Origin: Acidobacterium sp. S8
GTDB lineage: Bacteria; Acidobacteriota; Terriglobia; Terriglobales; Acidobacteriaceae
DNA length: 64,000 nt
Direction of reading: 5' to 3'
Assembly: GCF_009765985.1 (NCBI RefSeq)
Contig: NZ_LMUM01000034.1
Location: 97,508-161,507, forward strand
A program made the translations under genes and the position numbers. Below the pieces are notes generated by a model. That model was not told the DNA's origin. It did no database searches and saw only the letters and a list, made by a program, of their open reading frames with translations. Shown in pieces: positions 1 through 8,832 of the stretch (positions are counted from its first letter, which is position 1; each line of letters opens with the position of its first letter).

Positions 1-10
1 AGCCAAATAA

Positions 11-502
11 TCAAAGCATCGTGTTTCGCCGCTCCATCAACATCACATCGCGCCAGACGCCATCCATGCGTCCCAGCTTTTCCCTCACACCAACGACGCG
101 AAACCCACATCGTTTATGCGCCTCGACGCTGGCAATATTCTCAGGAAAAATTCCCGCCTGCAGCGTCCATAGTCCCTGCCTCTCCGACTCCTCCACAAGA
201 GCCGCCAGCAACTGTCGCCCAATCTTCCGGCCGCGCATGCGCTCGGCTACATATAGGCTTACCTCGGCCACGCCGCCATAGACGCATCGCCCCGATACCG
301 GGGCCAGCGCTGCCCAGCCGGCAATCTCGTCACCTGCGCGTCCTATAAGCCGGCTGTGCGATAGATGCGCAGCATCCCATGCGGCCCAATCCGGAGCGGA
401 CTTCTCAAACGTGGCATTGCCCGTCGCAATCCCCTCCAGATAAATAGCGCGTACAGCAGGCCAATCTGCAGGCGTCATTGCATCAATATGGAACTCTTCC
501 AT
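11..502 (-). CDS. GNAT N-acetyltransferase, phosphinothricin acetyltransferase-like
   Basis: A 163-residue GNAT-fold enzyme that would move an acetyl group from acetyl-CoA to an amine. It opens with a typical MTPADWPAVRAIYLEGI helix, and the acetyl-CoA loop RGRKIGRQLL sits mid-protein, followed by the ENIASVEAHKRCGF segment usual in the PAT/Bar subgroup. I start at the ATG before EEFHIDAM; the ORF track begins 19 codons earlier, but that extension is basic and unlike the family. The true substrate cannot be told; many PAT-like enzymes act on amino acid analogues. It stands alone, divergent from the TPR gene. Confidence 0.8.
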   Translation of the reverse strand: MEEFHIDAMTPADWPAVRAIYLEGIATGNATFEKSAPDWAAWDAAHLSHSRLIGRAGDEIAGWAALAPVSGRCVYGGVAEVSLYVAERMRGRKIGRQLLAALVEESERQGLWTLQAGIFPENIASVEAHKRCGFRVVGVREKLGRMDGVWRDVMLMERRNTML

Positions 503-649
503 TTGCCGAAGCCCATTCCTTTTGATAAATCGCAGCCATCGCCGGTTTGACCCGTCCATACCACGCTGCTAGACTTTAAGTATCTCAGCAGACAGCATTT
601 TCCCTGCCTGCCAGTTCCCCCTTCCGCAAAAGGATTTTGAAGGAAACTC

Positions 650-1390
650 GTGGATACACAAACACGTCACGCCCTAAAGCAGGACAGCTTCATTCAGGCA
701 ACCACCTCCAGCATCGGCTGGGTCGAGGCGCATCGCTCGACCGTCATCAAGGTGTCTGTTGTAGCCGTTGCCCTCATCGCCGTCGTTCTCGCTGGCGTCA
801 TCTTTTATAACAATCGCTCCGAGCGCGCTGAAGTCCTCTTTGGCCAGGCCATGGACATTTACAACACGCCGCTCGCCCAGGCGGGACAGCCCGCCGAACC
901 GGGCCTCAAGACCTATGCCTCCTCAGCCGACCGCGCCAAAGCTGCGCACCCCTTATTTGAGGAAGCAGCCGAGAAGTATGGCTGGTTCAAGGCCGGTGCC
1001 AATGCGCGTTACCTCGCAGGCATGACCGCGCTCGATATGGGTCAGAGCTCCGCAGGCGAAAACGATCTCAAGCAGGCAGCTGACGGACACGACAGCGGAG
1101 TCGCCGCACTCGCCAAGCTCGCTCTCGCGGGTCTTTATCACCAGACGAACCGCGACTCGCAGGCCATCGATCTCTATAAGCAGCTCATCGCCAAGCCAAC
1201 TCTGACCGTCCCGGCCAGCATGGCGAAGTTGCAGCTTGCCGCTCTTTACGAAAACACCCGTCCCGACGAGGCGAAAAAGCTCTACGCCGAAATCAAGGAC
1301 CAGGACAAGACCACGGCAGCCGGCCAGATCGCCACGCAGAAGTTGCAGGGCGCAACCGCTCAGCCGCAGCCGCAACCGCTGCAACCGTAA
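650..1390 (+). CDS. Membrane-anchored TPR protein (YfgM/TPR_21-like)
   Basis: 246 residues with a short cytoplasmic N-terminus, one membrane segment at about 32-53, and an extracytoplasmic region built of helical repeats (SGVAALAKLALAGLYHQ and similar). This layout matches the YfgM/TPR_21 group, which helps envelope protein folding in other bacteria; the same role here is inference. The start is GTG with AAGGAAA four bases upstream. A Gln/Pro-rich tail ends the protein. A strong terminator follows at once, so it looks monocistronic. Confidence 0.75.
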   Translation: MDTQTRHALKQDSFIQATTSSIGWVEAHRSTVIKVSVVAVALIAVVLAGVIFYNNRSERAEVLFGQAMDIYNTPLAQAGQPAEPGLKTYASSADRAKAAHPLFEEAAEKYGWFKAGANARYLAGMTALDMGQSSAGENDLKQAADGHDSGVAALAKLALAGLYHQTNRDSQAIDLYKQLIAKPTLTVPASMAKLQLAALYENTRPDEAKKLYAEIKDQDKTTAAGQIATQKLQGATAQPQPQPLQP

Positions 1391-1409
1391 TCTATCCGTT
1401 GAATCCAAA

Positions 1410-1435
1410 GAAGCCCGCCTCGCGCGGGCTTTTTT
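1410..1435 (+). terminator. Rho-independent terminator after the TPR gene
   Basis: AGCCCGC, short loop, GCGGGCT, then six T residues, beginning 20 bases after the TPR stop codon. Confidence 0.9.
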
Positions 1436-1480
1436 CATGAGCGAAATGGCCACCCGGCCCGTCAGTCCTTGGTAGAAGCG

Positions 1481-2062
1481 ATGAGTTCTTTTGAAACACA
1501 AGCCGCCGGGTGGTTTTACACTCAACCTGTCTTGAAATCCCGCGAAGATGTGAGCGAAATCATCACCGCGCTCGTCGCTGAATACTCGACGACGCTTTAC
1601 CGCGTCGCTTATTCGGTCACGCGGAACGCCGCCGAAGCCGAAGATATCGTGCAGGAAACATTTCTTCGCGTGCTGAAACATCAGAACAAGCTGGGCGAAA
1701 TCCGTGATGCTCGCGTCTGGCTTGTGCGCATCGCCTGGAACCTCGCGCTCGACCGCAAGCGCCGAGGCAAGACGCGCCCGGAAACAGAAGACATCGCCGA
1801 CCTCGTCCGCACTCTGCCCTCATCCGAGCGGCGTGCCGACGACGAGGTGATCTCCGCACAGGAACAGGCGCGCGTGCTCGCGCTGATCGACAATCTGCCC
1901 GTAAAAGAGCGGCAGGCGTTGCTGCTCTCTGCTATGGATGAGCTCTCAACCGCAGAAATCGCCGGCATTTGCTCCACGACTGAATCATCGATCCGCTCGC
2001 GTATCTTTCGCGCCCGTCGCGATCTGGCCGCCATGCTGGAAAAACAGGGAAGCAGCCGATGA
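1481..2062 (+). CDS. ECF-type RNA polymerase sigma factor
   Basis: 193 residues. Sigma region 2 lies at about 33-98, with the core-binding helix AEAEDIVQETFLRVLKH and DARVWLVRIAWNLALDRKRR. Region 4 lies at about 132-185 with the helix-turn-helix LSTAEIAGICSTTESSIRSR. It would direct RNA polymerase to a small regulon. The track starts at a TTG 12 bases earlier; I prefer the ATG. The stop overlaps the start of the next gene (ATGA), so the two are translationally coupled, the usual layout for an ECF factor and its membrane anti-sigma partner. Confidence 0.88.
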   Translation: MSSFETQAAGWFYTQPVLKSREDVSEIITALVAEYSTTLYRVAYSVTRNAAEAEDIVQETFLRVLKHQNKLGEIRDARVWLVRIAWNLALDRKRRGKTRPETEDIADLVRTLPSSERRADDEVISAQEQARVLALIDNLPVKERQALLLSAMDELSTAEIAGICSTTESSIRSRIFRARRDLAAMLEKQGSSR

Positions 2063-2523
2063 CCCTTTATCACAACAATCCGGACGAACAGATCGATGCC
2101 GCGCTCCGGCGCCTCGCCAGTGCGGCGCCTCCACCCGATCTTGAACAGCGTGTACGCGCCCGCCTGCGTCATAAATCCGCCGAGCGCAAGACCAGCGGCG
2201 GCAAGCTCATGGATTTCTTCTTCGGTCAGCGGATCGTCTTCGCCTCCGCTGCAGCGGGACTGGTCGGCTTTATGATCGTCGTCGGCAGCGTGCAGCACTC
2301 ACATCAGCGCGCATTTTCCGCCCCCGCTATCCATCTGCCTTCTGGCAATGGACTAGGAGCTGCATCCAGCACCCACATCGCGCCTGCGCCCATCGCCGTC
2401 CCGGAACATTCCCGCGCCCGCTCCGAACATAAAGTAGAAAACGGACGCGCCACCGTCTCTCGCGATGCGCGCAAACCTAAAGGTGTCGCCGTTCCCGAAT
2501 CCACAGCTCCGGAAAAACCGTAA
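2059..2523 (+). CDS. Single-pass membrane protein, putative anti-sigma partner
   Basis: 154 residues: a cytoplasmic segment of about 57 residues (EQIDAALRRLASAAPPPDLEQ), one membrane helix at about 58-78, and a Pro/Ala/Ser-rich extracytoplasmic tail. No zinc-binding HxxxCxxC anti-sigma motif is present. The anti-sigma role is inferred from topology and the 4-base overlap with the ECF gene; the sequence alone would only support a membrane protein of unknown function. Confidence 0.6.
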   Translation: MTLYHNNPDEQIDAALRRLASAAPPPDLEQRVRARLRHKSAERKTSGGKLMDFFFGQRIVFASAAAGLVGFMIVVGSVQHSHQRAFSAPAIHLPSGNGLGAASSTHIAPAPIAVPEHSRARSEHKVENGRATVSRDARKPKGVAVPESTAPEKP

Positions 2524-2536
2524 GTGACAACATGGG

Positions 2537-2575
2537 CGCCCATCCTTTTGTGCTCTTGGCAAAAGGTGGGAAGGC
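2537..2575. repeat. Dispersed hairpin repeat, family A copy 1 (inverted)
   Basis: CCCATCCTTTTG pairs imperfectly with CAAAAGGTGGG. It is the most diverged family A member and the only one outside the 39-51 kb cluster. It lies between the convergent anti-sigma and holin-like genes. Confidence 0.5.
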
Positions 2576-2578
2576 GAA

Positions 2579-2917
2579 TTAGCTCGAAAACCCTTCAAAC
2601 AGCATGTGCAGAACCGCCAGCACAGCCGCACCAATAAACGCTGCGCCGAAAGTCGTCACATAAAACCCCGGCACAATCCCGCTCGCCAGCTTCAGAATCA
2701 CCGCATTGATCACTAGGAAGAACAATCCCAGCGTCAGGATCCCAAGCGGCAATGTAATCAGCTTCAGCAGGAATCCCAGCGTCACATTCAGCAACCCGAT
2801 GACGACCACGGCAATCAACGCAGACGGCAGGTTGGCCACCTTGAAGCCTGGCACCAGCCACGCCACAATCAGCAATGCAATCGCATCCAAAATCCATCTC
2901 ACCAGCAGGCTCAGCAT
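2579..2917 (-). CDS. Phage holin family 4-like membrane protein
   Basis: 112 residues, almost entirely hydrophobic, with four predicted membrane helices. The opening LVRWILDAIALLIVAWLVPGF and the central NVTLGFLLKLITLPLGILTLGLFFLVINAVIL are characteristic of the Phage_holin_4_2/YvlD family. Despite the name, these are common chromosomal inner-membrane proteins with no shown lytic role. No phage gene is nearby. Confidence 0.85.
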   Translation of the reverse strand: MLSLLVRWILDAIALLIVAWLVPGFKVANLPSALIAVVVIGLLNVTLGFLLKLITLPLGILTLGLFFLVINAVILKLASGIVPGFYVTTFGAAFIGAAVLAVLHMLFEGFSS

Positions 2918-2974
2918 ATCGTCGTTCTCCCTTTCGTATGAGGAACCATTTCGACTCTACCAGCGTATCCTGAG

Positions 2975-3826
2975 ATGTTGAAGAAGCACAGACTCCTTTT
3001 CGCCAACGGCATCATCGTTCTCGCGGTCGCGCGCGCCTGTGCGCAGACCGCGCAAGCGCCCCTGCCTGACGTGCCCACCCTCATGAAGCAGGTGGAAGAG
3101 CACCAGCACAAAATGGACCAGGTGCGCGAGAACTATACCTATCACGAAACCGTCATCACTCACGAGCTGGACAAACAAGGCAACGTCAAGAAAATCGAGA
3201 GCGAGGAAGACAATGTCTTCTTCGTGAACAGCCATGAAATTCACTCAAGGGTGAAGAAAGATGGCAAAGAGCTGAGCGCCAGCGATCAGAAAAAGGAACA
3301 GGAGCGGGTTCAGAAAGACGTTGAGAAAGCTTCCAAGACGCCGCCCGGTCAATCGCCAGATAAGGACGACGTCACCGTCACCCGCCTCCTCCAGATCTTG
3401 AAAGTTTCAAACCCCCGCCGCGAGCAGATGGACAACCGCAGCGTCATCGCCTTCGACTTTACCGGTGACCCGCACGCAAAAACACACGGCATGGCAGAAG
3501 ACGCATCGAAGAAACTTGGTGGCACCATCTGGATCGATGAGAGCGACCGCGAGGTGCGCCGCATGATCGCTCACTTTAACGACAACTTTCACATCGGTTT
3601 TGGCCTGTTTTCCGTTGGAAAAGGAAGCACTTTCGTCTTCGACCAAAAGCTCGTTAACAATGAGCTATGGCTTCCCACGGACGCGCAGGCTCACGTCATC
3701 GCGCATGCAATTGGTGTCATCGGCTGGCGTGGTGATCTTGCCGTCACCGACAACGACTACAAAAAATTCCACGCCGATGCCGCAGAACAGCCCGGAGCGG
3801 CTGTCATGCCTCCACCCACGCACTAG
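2975..3826 (+). CDS. Secreted protein of unknown function
   Basis: 283 residues with an N-terminal hydrophobic stretch ending in CAQTAQA, consistent with a signal peptide. The mature part is charged, with a Lys/Glu/Gln-rich segment (KKEQERVQKDVEKA), then a beta-rich half ending in GDLAVTDNDYKKF. The second half vaguely recalls LolA-like lipoprotein-binding sheets (GGTIWIDESDREVRRM), but I would not assign that fold. Similar secreted proteins seem frequent in acidobacteria. Confidence 0.6.
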   Translation: MLKKHRLLFANGIIVLAVARACAQTAQAPLPDVPTLMKQVEEHQHKMDQVRENYTYHETVITHELDKQGNVKKIESEEDNVFFVNSHEIHSRVKKDGKELSASDQKKEQERVQKDVEKASKTPPGQSPDKDDVTVTRLLQILKVSNPRREQMDNRSVIAFDFTGDPHAKTHGMAEDASKKLGGTIWIDESDREVRRMIAHFNDNFHIGFGLFSVGKGSTFVFDQKLVNNELWLPTDAQAHVIAHAIGVIGWRGDLAVTDNDYKKFHADAAEQPGAAVMPPPTH

Positions 3827-3877
3827 AGCGCGCCGACGCTGAGCATCTGGCGAAGAAAGATATCAGCACTTACCCAT

Positions 3878-3912
3878 AAAAAGAGCCGCCCTCGCAGGGC
3901 GGCTCTTTTTGT
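3878..3912. terminator. Bidirectional terminator
   Basis: AAAAAGAGCCGCCCT, short loop, AGGGCGGCTCTTTTT: a perfect stem flanked by A and T runs, placed between two convergent genes so it can serve both. Confidence 0.92.
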
Positions 3913-3930
3913 AACTATAGCAGGCACAAA

Positions 3931-4374
3931 TTACTGTTGTGGCTGTGCCGGAGGTGCCGCAGCATCGCCAGAGGCTCCGCCGTGCCTTTCCTGCATACGT
4001 TCCTGCATCTTCTGCTGCATGGCTTCGTATTTCTGTTTCTGCTGATCGTTCAGCACCGCTTCGATCTTGCCGGTCGTGTCCTCGTGCAGACTCTTTGCCT
4101 TCGCCATCTTGTCATCGCGCGAGAGCGATGTGTCCTGATGCAGCTGCATCATCTGCTGCTGCTGATTTTCGAGGATCGGCTTGATCTGCGTTTGCTGATC
4201 CGAAGTTAGATTGAGCGTCTTCGTCAAATGCTCAAGTTGTTTGTCGGGGCTGAATCCCTGGCCCCTCGGTCCGTGCATAGGTGGGGCGGGAGCCGTAGAT
4301 TGATCCTGCGCGAAGCCTGTCATTCCAAGTCCGAGCAAGCCAGTGAGTGCGATACTACAGAGCAATTTCCGCAT
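3931..4374 (-). CDS. Spy/CpxP-like periplasmic protein (LTxxQ family)
   Basis: 147 residues with a clear signal peptide (MRKLLCSIALTGLLGLGMTGFAQ). The mature part is helical and Gln/Met/Lys-rich, carrying LNLTSDQQTQIKPIL, which fits the LTxxQ signature of Spy and CpxP, and a second related motif LNDQQKQKYEAM. Family members are ATP-independent chaperones or envelope stress sensors. A Pro/Ala/Gln tail ends it. No Cpx two-component genes lie nearby. Confidence 0.78.
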   Translation of the reverse strand: MRKLLCSIALTGLLGLGMTGFAQDQSTAPAPPMHGPRGQGFSPDKQLEHLTKTLNLTSDQQTQIKPILENQQQQMMQLHQDTSLSRDDKMAKAKSLHEDTTGKIEAVLNDQQKQKYEAMQQKMQERMQERHGGASGDAAAPPAQPQQ

Positions 4375-4521
4375 ATCGTGTTATTTCCTCCAACACTTCT
4401 TCTAAACACCATCCGGCACGCCGGGTTGCGTACCAAACGCTTCCGAAGCAGATAGACGATGGAATCCCTGCGGAAGACCACCTCGCACATAATTTTTATC
4501 TGTGAATCGTTTTGGCTGACT

Positions 4522-5130
4522 CTATTTCGTAGTCGTAAGTGGAGGCATCACCACCGGCTCCGAACGCAGTCCGCAAGGCAGCAAATCGTCCGCATGTTCT
4601 TGAGGATGCGGGACATACGCATAAGCGAAAATTGCCCTGTACTCACGTTCTCCGGGGTTATTACAGATGGCGCAACTGGGCCGGTAAGTGAGTGAGGGAT
4701 GGTCATGCACCGTCTCGGTCCACTCCTGCGAAGCATGCGCAGCTACGGTCATATATTCGGGATGCTGCGGCAACTCCTTCGGCTGATAAGCAAAGACCTC
4801 GCCCTTTTCGTTGTAGGCATCTACAAAACTGCCGCCTGAGCCGCTCGATGCCCTCCATAGCCACTTGCTGCCTACATGCGCATACCAGTGCGCGCTCGAT
4901 GGCACCGGCCTGGCCAGACGAATGTTCTTATTTGTATCGTTCTTGATTACAAATATAAATCCGGGGCCTTTGCCCGGCTCAGCCTCCGCCAGATAACTGG
5001 CCGTCAAATTGATATGCGAGCACAAAGGCACGTAAGGACCGGGATGATGGGTAACCGCGCTTCCCGTCGAAACGGAGACGGCGGTAAGTACAGCGATAGC
5101 TGCTGAAAAAGAGCCCTTGCGCATATTCAT
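4522..5130 (-). CDS. Secreted protein of unknown function
   Basis: 202 residues. The N-terminus MNMRKGSFSAAIAVLTAVSVSTGSAV looks like a signal peptide. The rest is rich in aromatic residues and beta-prone stretches (GPGFIFVIKNDTNKNIRL), hinting at an immunoglobulin-like sandwich. Two cysteines in SCAICNNPGE could form a disulfide or bind metal. I recognise no family. It precedes the Spy-like gene on the same strand with a gap of about 147 bases. Confidence 0.6.
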   Translation of the reverse strand: MNMRKGSFSAAIAVLTAVSVSTGSAVTHHPGPYVPLCSHINLTASYLAEAEPGKGPGFIFVIKNDTNKNIRLARPVPSSAHWYAHVGSKWLWRASSGSGGSFVDAYNEKGEVFAYQPKELPQHPEYMTVAAHASQEWTETVHDHPSLTYRPSCAICNNPGEREYRAIFAYAYVPHPQEHADDLLPCGLRSEPVVMPPLTTTK

Positions 5131-5210
5131 CTGATCCAGACTATCGTGCTCAGCGCGTTTTTGCTGCGAGTGGCAGACGTCGATGTTACTATCCTCGCAA
5201 ACGAAATACT

Positions 5211-6179
5211 ATGCGGCGTGCTCTTCCATTAGCGCTGGTCGCCCTTGCTACTGCGTCCATGTATGCGTCTGATCTGACGCTGACGCATACTTCTGAATTC
5301 GCTGGCCAAACAGGTCGCGTCATGCGGACCAACTCCACCATCATGATCCATAACCAGCGCAGCCGCATACCCGCAGCGGATGAAGGAAAAGCCAACGGCC
5401 AGCGCATCGCATTCGTCCGGCAATGTGATCTCAAGCAGTCCATCACCATCGATCTCGACAACCAGATTTACTCCGTTCACCCACTCCCTAAAGGATTAAC
5501 CCACGCAGAATACGAAGCCGCGAAAGTAAAAGCCCAGTCGCAGCCAAAGCCCGCAGAAACGCTCACGATCATAACCAACGTCGAAGATACAGGCGAGACA
5601 AAGCTCCTCTTTGGCCGCATCGCGTACCATTACAAAATCCATACCAAACGCGAGCCAAGCTCCGGGGCCAATGCCGAAGCTCGCGAGGAATTCACTGACG
5701 GCTGGTTCATCGATATCCCCGAATATCAGCAGCTGCGTAGCTGCGACCCATTTGCAGAATCGGGCACACGACACGCAGCCGTCTTCATCAACTATTCCGA
5801 TTCCAGTCCAATGAACTATCGCATCGTACCGAAAATCACCGGAGCAAAAATGCAAGCCACGTATCCCGCCGACACCTTTACCACCACGCACGAATGGTTA
5901 AAGCAGCCCGACGGCAGCGTAAACGAGTACACCAGCACCACTAAAGAAAAAATCGCTACGCTCAGCACCGATCCACTCGACCCCGGGCTCTTCGACGCGC
6001 CGAAAGATTACGCTCGCGTCTCTGAAGTAAAAACCATCCCCACACCCTCATGGATCTACCGCGCGGAAATAGCCTGGGCAAAGTTCTGGAGTGGGTTGGA
6101 TTCTGAGAGCGGAAACCCAATAAGAATAAACACAGAGATTGGCATTTCACTTCGCACCGTGATATCACCGAAAGCATGA
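5211..6179 (+). CDS. Secreted protein of unknown function, coupled to rpiA
   Basis: 322 residues with a short signal peptide (MRRALPLALVALATASMYAS). The body alternates beta strands, such as QSITIDLDNQIYSVHPL and TLTIITNVEDTGETKLLFG, suggesting a LolA/DUF4412-like sheet; this is a weak resemblance only. Its stop overlaps the rpiA start in ATGA, so expression is coupled to a pentose-phosphate enzyme with no obvious functional link. Confidence 0.6.
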   Translation: MRRALPLALVALATASMYASDLTLTHTSEFAGQTGRVMRTNSTIMIHNQRSRIPAADEGKANGQRIAFVRQCDLKQSITIDLDNQIYSVHPLPKGLTHAEYEAAKVKAQSQPKPAETLTIITNVEDTGETKLLFGRIAYHYKIHTKREPSSGANAEAREEFTDGWFIDIPEYQQLRSCDPFAESGTRHAAVFINYSDSSPMNYRIVPKITGAKMQATYPADTFTTTHEWLKQPDGSVNEYTSTTKEKIATLSTDPLDPGLFDAPKDYARVSEVKTIPTPSWIYRAEIAWAKFWSGLDSESGNPIRINTEIGISLRTVISPKA

Positions 6180-6901
6180 CGACTCTTCAACAGGATCCGG
6201 CAGAAGCAGCCAAGCGCAGGGCGGCCGAGTGGGCCGCATCACAAGTAGAAGAAGGCATGGCCGTCGGTCTCGGTTCCGGTACAACTTCGGCGCTGGTCAT
6301 TGAAGAAGTAGGCCGCCGGGTTGCTACTGGTCTGCGCATCACCGCTATCGCTACCTCCGAGCAGTCACATCGCCAGGCTATCTCACTCGGCATCCCCATG
6401 ACAGACTTCGCCCGTCAGCCGCACCTCGATCTCACCATCGACGGCGCCGACGAAGTCCAACAGGGCACACTGCATCTCATCAAGGGCCATGGAGGCGCAT
6501 TGTTGCGCGAGAAAATTGTTGCGATGGCCAGCAGCAAATTGCTCATCGCTGTCGATCCGCGAAAGCTTGTAATAGCTCTTGGCTCAACCTTCACCGTGCC
6601 GGTAGAAACCGTTCCTTTCGGATGGGAAACCACCGCCACCCGTCTGCGCGATCTCGGCTTCGCTCCCGAGCTAAGAGTGAATGACAATGGCCAACCCTAC
6701 ATCACTGACGGTCAGCACTACATCCTGCACTGCAGCCTGCCCAAGTCCGGCCTTACACCAGAGCAGGCCGCCGAAGCATTCAACCAGACCGTAGGCGTCG
6801 TTGAGCACGGCCTCTTCCTCGGCATGGCGGACAAGGTCGTCATCGGACGCGTTGACGGCGTTGAGATTTTGGAACCCATGTCGGCCACGCTTCCCGGCTA
6901 G
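6176..6901 (+). CDS. rpiA: Ribose-5-phosphate isomerase A
   Basis: 241 residues, close to the usual RpiA length of about 220-230. It interconverts ribose 5-phosphate and ribulose 5-phosphate in the pentose phosphate pathway. Diagnostic motifs are GLGSGTTS at 31-38, DGADE at 89-93 and KGHGGALLREK at 103-113, which hold the phosphate-binding and catalytic residues. The N-terminal few residues are extra. Its stop shares the palindrome CTAG with the convergent DinB-like gene. Confidence 0.95.
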   Translation: MTTLQQDPAEAAKRRAAEWAASQVEEGMAVGLGSGTTSALVIEEVGRRVATGLRITAIATSEQSHRQAISLGIPMTDFARQPHLDLTIDGADEVQQGTLHLIKGHGGALLREKIVAMASSKLLIAVDPRKLVIALGSTFTVPVETVPFGWETTATRLRDLGFAPELRVNDNGQPYITDGQHYILHCSLPKSGLTPEQAAEAFNQTVGVVEHGLFLGMADKVVIGRVDGVEILEPMSATLPG

Positions 6902-7440
6902 TTCCCGCTGTGCCCCGTGCATCGCAATACGCCGAGATATTGCTTCCACGGACCAACAGCGTCACGGTATTGATAGGCCATCACCCGGGAGATCTGGTGC
7001 AGATGCGTCAAATCATGAGTAGCCCAAGTTGCCAGCAGTTGCGACAGCGTTACTGCTCCAAACGCAGGGTGGAGTCCACGCGCAGATAATCTTTCCGGCG
7101 ATAAATCCCATCGGGACAGCTCCTCGATGTTCCCCGCTCGAAGCCGTGCAAATTCATCCAGCAATTCTTCCAGAGACTTCCCGGCGCCTTCCCGCTTGTG
7201 CCCTTCGCGATCGAACGGCTCGAATGCCCGGCTCTCACAGAATTGCAAAATCCACTTTGCCCGCAACATCCAGTTCACGCGTTCGCCGTCAATCAGATGG
7301 CCAATGACATCGAACACACTCCACGTACCATGGCCTTCATTTCTCAGCGTCCAGACTTCCGGCAGGTCGCGCAGAAGGGCATTAAGAGCACGAGGTGTGC
7401 GAGAAAGCAGCGCTATCGTTTCTTCGAGACTATGTTCCAT
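6898..7440 (-). CDS. DinB-like (DinB_2) protein
   Basis: 180 residues forming the predicted four-helix DinB fold. The metal-binding histidine triad is visible: H48 in VIGHLIDGE, then H142 and H146 in THDLTHLHQ. The superfamily includes thiol-dependent transferases such as bacillithiol S-transferases, but the substrate here is unknown. No bacillithiol gene is in the window. Confidence 0.82.
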   Translation of the reverse strand: MEHSLEETIALLSRTPRALNALLRDLPEVWTLRNEGHGTWSVFDVIGHLIDGERVNWMLRAKWILQFCESRAFEPFDREGHKREGAGKSLEELLDEFARLRAGNIEELSRWDLSPERLSARGLHPAFGAVTLSQLLATWATHDLTHLHQISRVMAYQYRDAVGPWKQYLGVLRCTGHSGN

Positions 7441-7515
7441 CGCACTTCACTCCGTTTCGCTTGTGATTACGGATGGCGAGAGCTTTTTTACAGCAGTTGA
7501 TACCACGCATTAAGT

Positions 7516-8832
7516 TCAGCGCGAAACCCAGCGTACACGCCAGCTTTTCTCCGCAGCCTGAAACAGAAACACGCAGAAGACCGTGATCAAAGGTTCCAGC
7601 GGATGCCGGAATCTTGCACCTGGCGTGACGAAATAATAGCTGATGGGCAGCAGTAGAAACGCCCATGCAAACAGGCCTGATGCAGGAATGCGCCGTCGCC
7701 ATGAAAGCCACAACCCAAGAAGAGCGGCAAAACTCAACAAGCTGTAATTGATCTCTCGCAGATACTCAGCTGCGGCCTGCCGCTCATCCGAATGAGGCAC
7801 GCCGACCCAGTAAAAATAAAACCGCTTCAGGCTGATTTTGAGGAAGTGTTCGCGATGCGCGCGAATGTATGCCTTCGCTTTGTCACCCTGCATTTTCACG
7901 TATCGAACCTCGCCCATCTCGCGATAGACGGCGATCCGGTTTGCGCCATCGATAATCGGCAGCGTGCCGCCCCACGGAAATCCCTCCGAGCCCGGCCCGT
8001 TGCCCGCATACAGTTCCGCGCCAAGGTTCCCTCGAATGGGAATGAAGGTGTGAAAGACGTGCCAGTTGCGAACAATCCACGGCATCAGGCAGGCCCAGAA
8101 AACAATCGACCCCAGTACAGCTCCGCGAATGGCCGCAGCCTTGTTCTTCGCGCCAAAAACAATCCAAAGCCCGCAGATCGGAAGCATTAGCAGCGGCGAA
8201 GGATTCGACAGCGCCACGCCCGCCCACACCAGCCCGAACAGAAGCCAGTACGGAAGCGTGTTTCGCTCGCGGTCGTCGCCAACACCGCGCATCCGCAATG
8301 CAATCACCAGCACCCAGGCGAAGAGCATTGTGGTCAGCGTCATCTCCCACACCCAGCGAACGGCATACTGCATCGCCGCCGGATACAACGCCCACAACCA
8401 GCCCGACCACTGTGCGATGCTCGCGCCGTTGCGTTCTTTCGCGTAGCAGCGCTTCGCAATCTCGTAAACCGCAGGCACCGTAGCCGCCGAGAAGACGCTG
8501 TTCACGCACAGAATCGCCCATCCCGAGAGCTTCGTATACACGCCGAAAATCTTGAAAACCGCGGCGAGAATCAGCGGATAGAGCGGTGGATTCCAGGCCG
8601 TCGGCCCGGTATTGCTCACAAACGGATCGGCATACCCGCGACCGATCGCCAGCGCGCGCGAAATGCGCCCCATCTCCCATCCGAACTCGAAATGATCGTT
8701 GAAGGTGTGAAAGCGATAGCTGCGGGTGATCGTAATGTAGAGCACGCGTACCAAAAGCGCCACCCAGAACATCGTCCAGGGCGACTTCCAATCGATCCGC
8801 TTCTTTGTCTCTGTGGACTCTATGACAGCCAT
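7516..8832 (-). CDS. GT-C (family 39-like) membrane glycosyltransferase
   Basis: 438 residues with roughly ten membrane helices and a large extracytoplasmic loop after the first helix containing NDHFEFGWEMGRISRAL. This matches GT-C enzymes of the PMT/ArnT type, which move sugars from polyprenyl phosphate carriers. The acidic residues in that loop are where the catalytic base sits in this fold. It overlaps the upstream epimerase by 13 bases, so the two probably act in one cell-surface sugar pathway. Confidence 0.8.
   Translation of the reverse strand: MAVIESTETKKRIDWKSPWTMFWVALLVRVLYITITRSYRFHTFNDHFEFGWEMGRISRALAIGRGYADPFVSNTGPTAWNPPLYPLILAAVFKIFGVYTKLSGWAILCVNSVFSAATVPAVYEIAKRCYAKERNGASIAQWSGWLWALYPAAMQYAVRWVWEMTLTTMLFAWVLVIALRMRGVGDDRERNTLPYWLLFGLVWAGVALSNPSPLLMLPICGLWIVFGAKNKAAAIRGAVLGSIVFWACLMPWIVRNWHVFHTFIPIRGNLGAELYAGNGPGSEGFPWGGTLPIIDGANRIAVYREMGEVRYVKMQGDKAKAYIRAHREHFLKISLKRFYFYWVGVPHSDERQAAAEYLREINYSLLSFAALLGLWLSWRRRIPASGLFAWAFLLLPISYYFVTPGARFRHPLEPLITVFCVFLFQAAEKSWRVRWVSR

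Noticed and set aside
2579-2917. Prophage remnant, because of the holin-like gene
   Set aside because: The family is common as a chromosomal membrane protein and no other phage gene is near.
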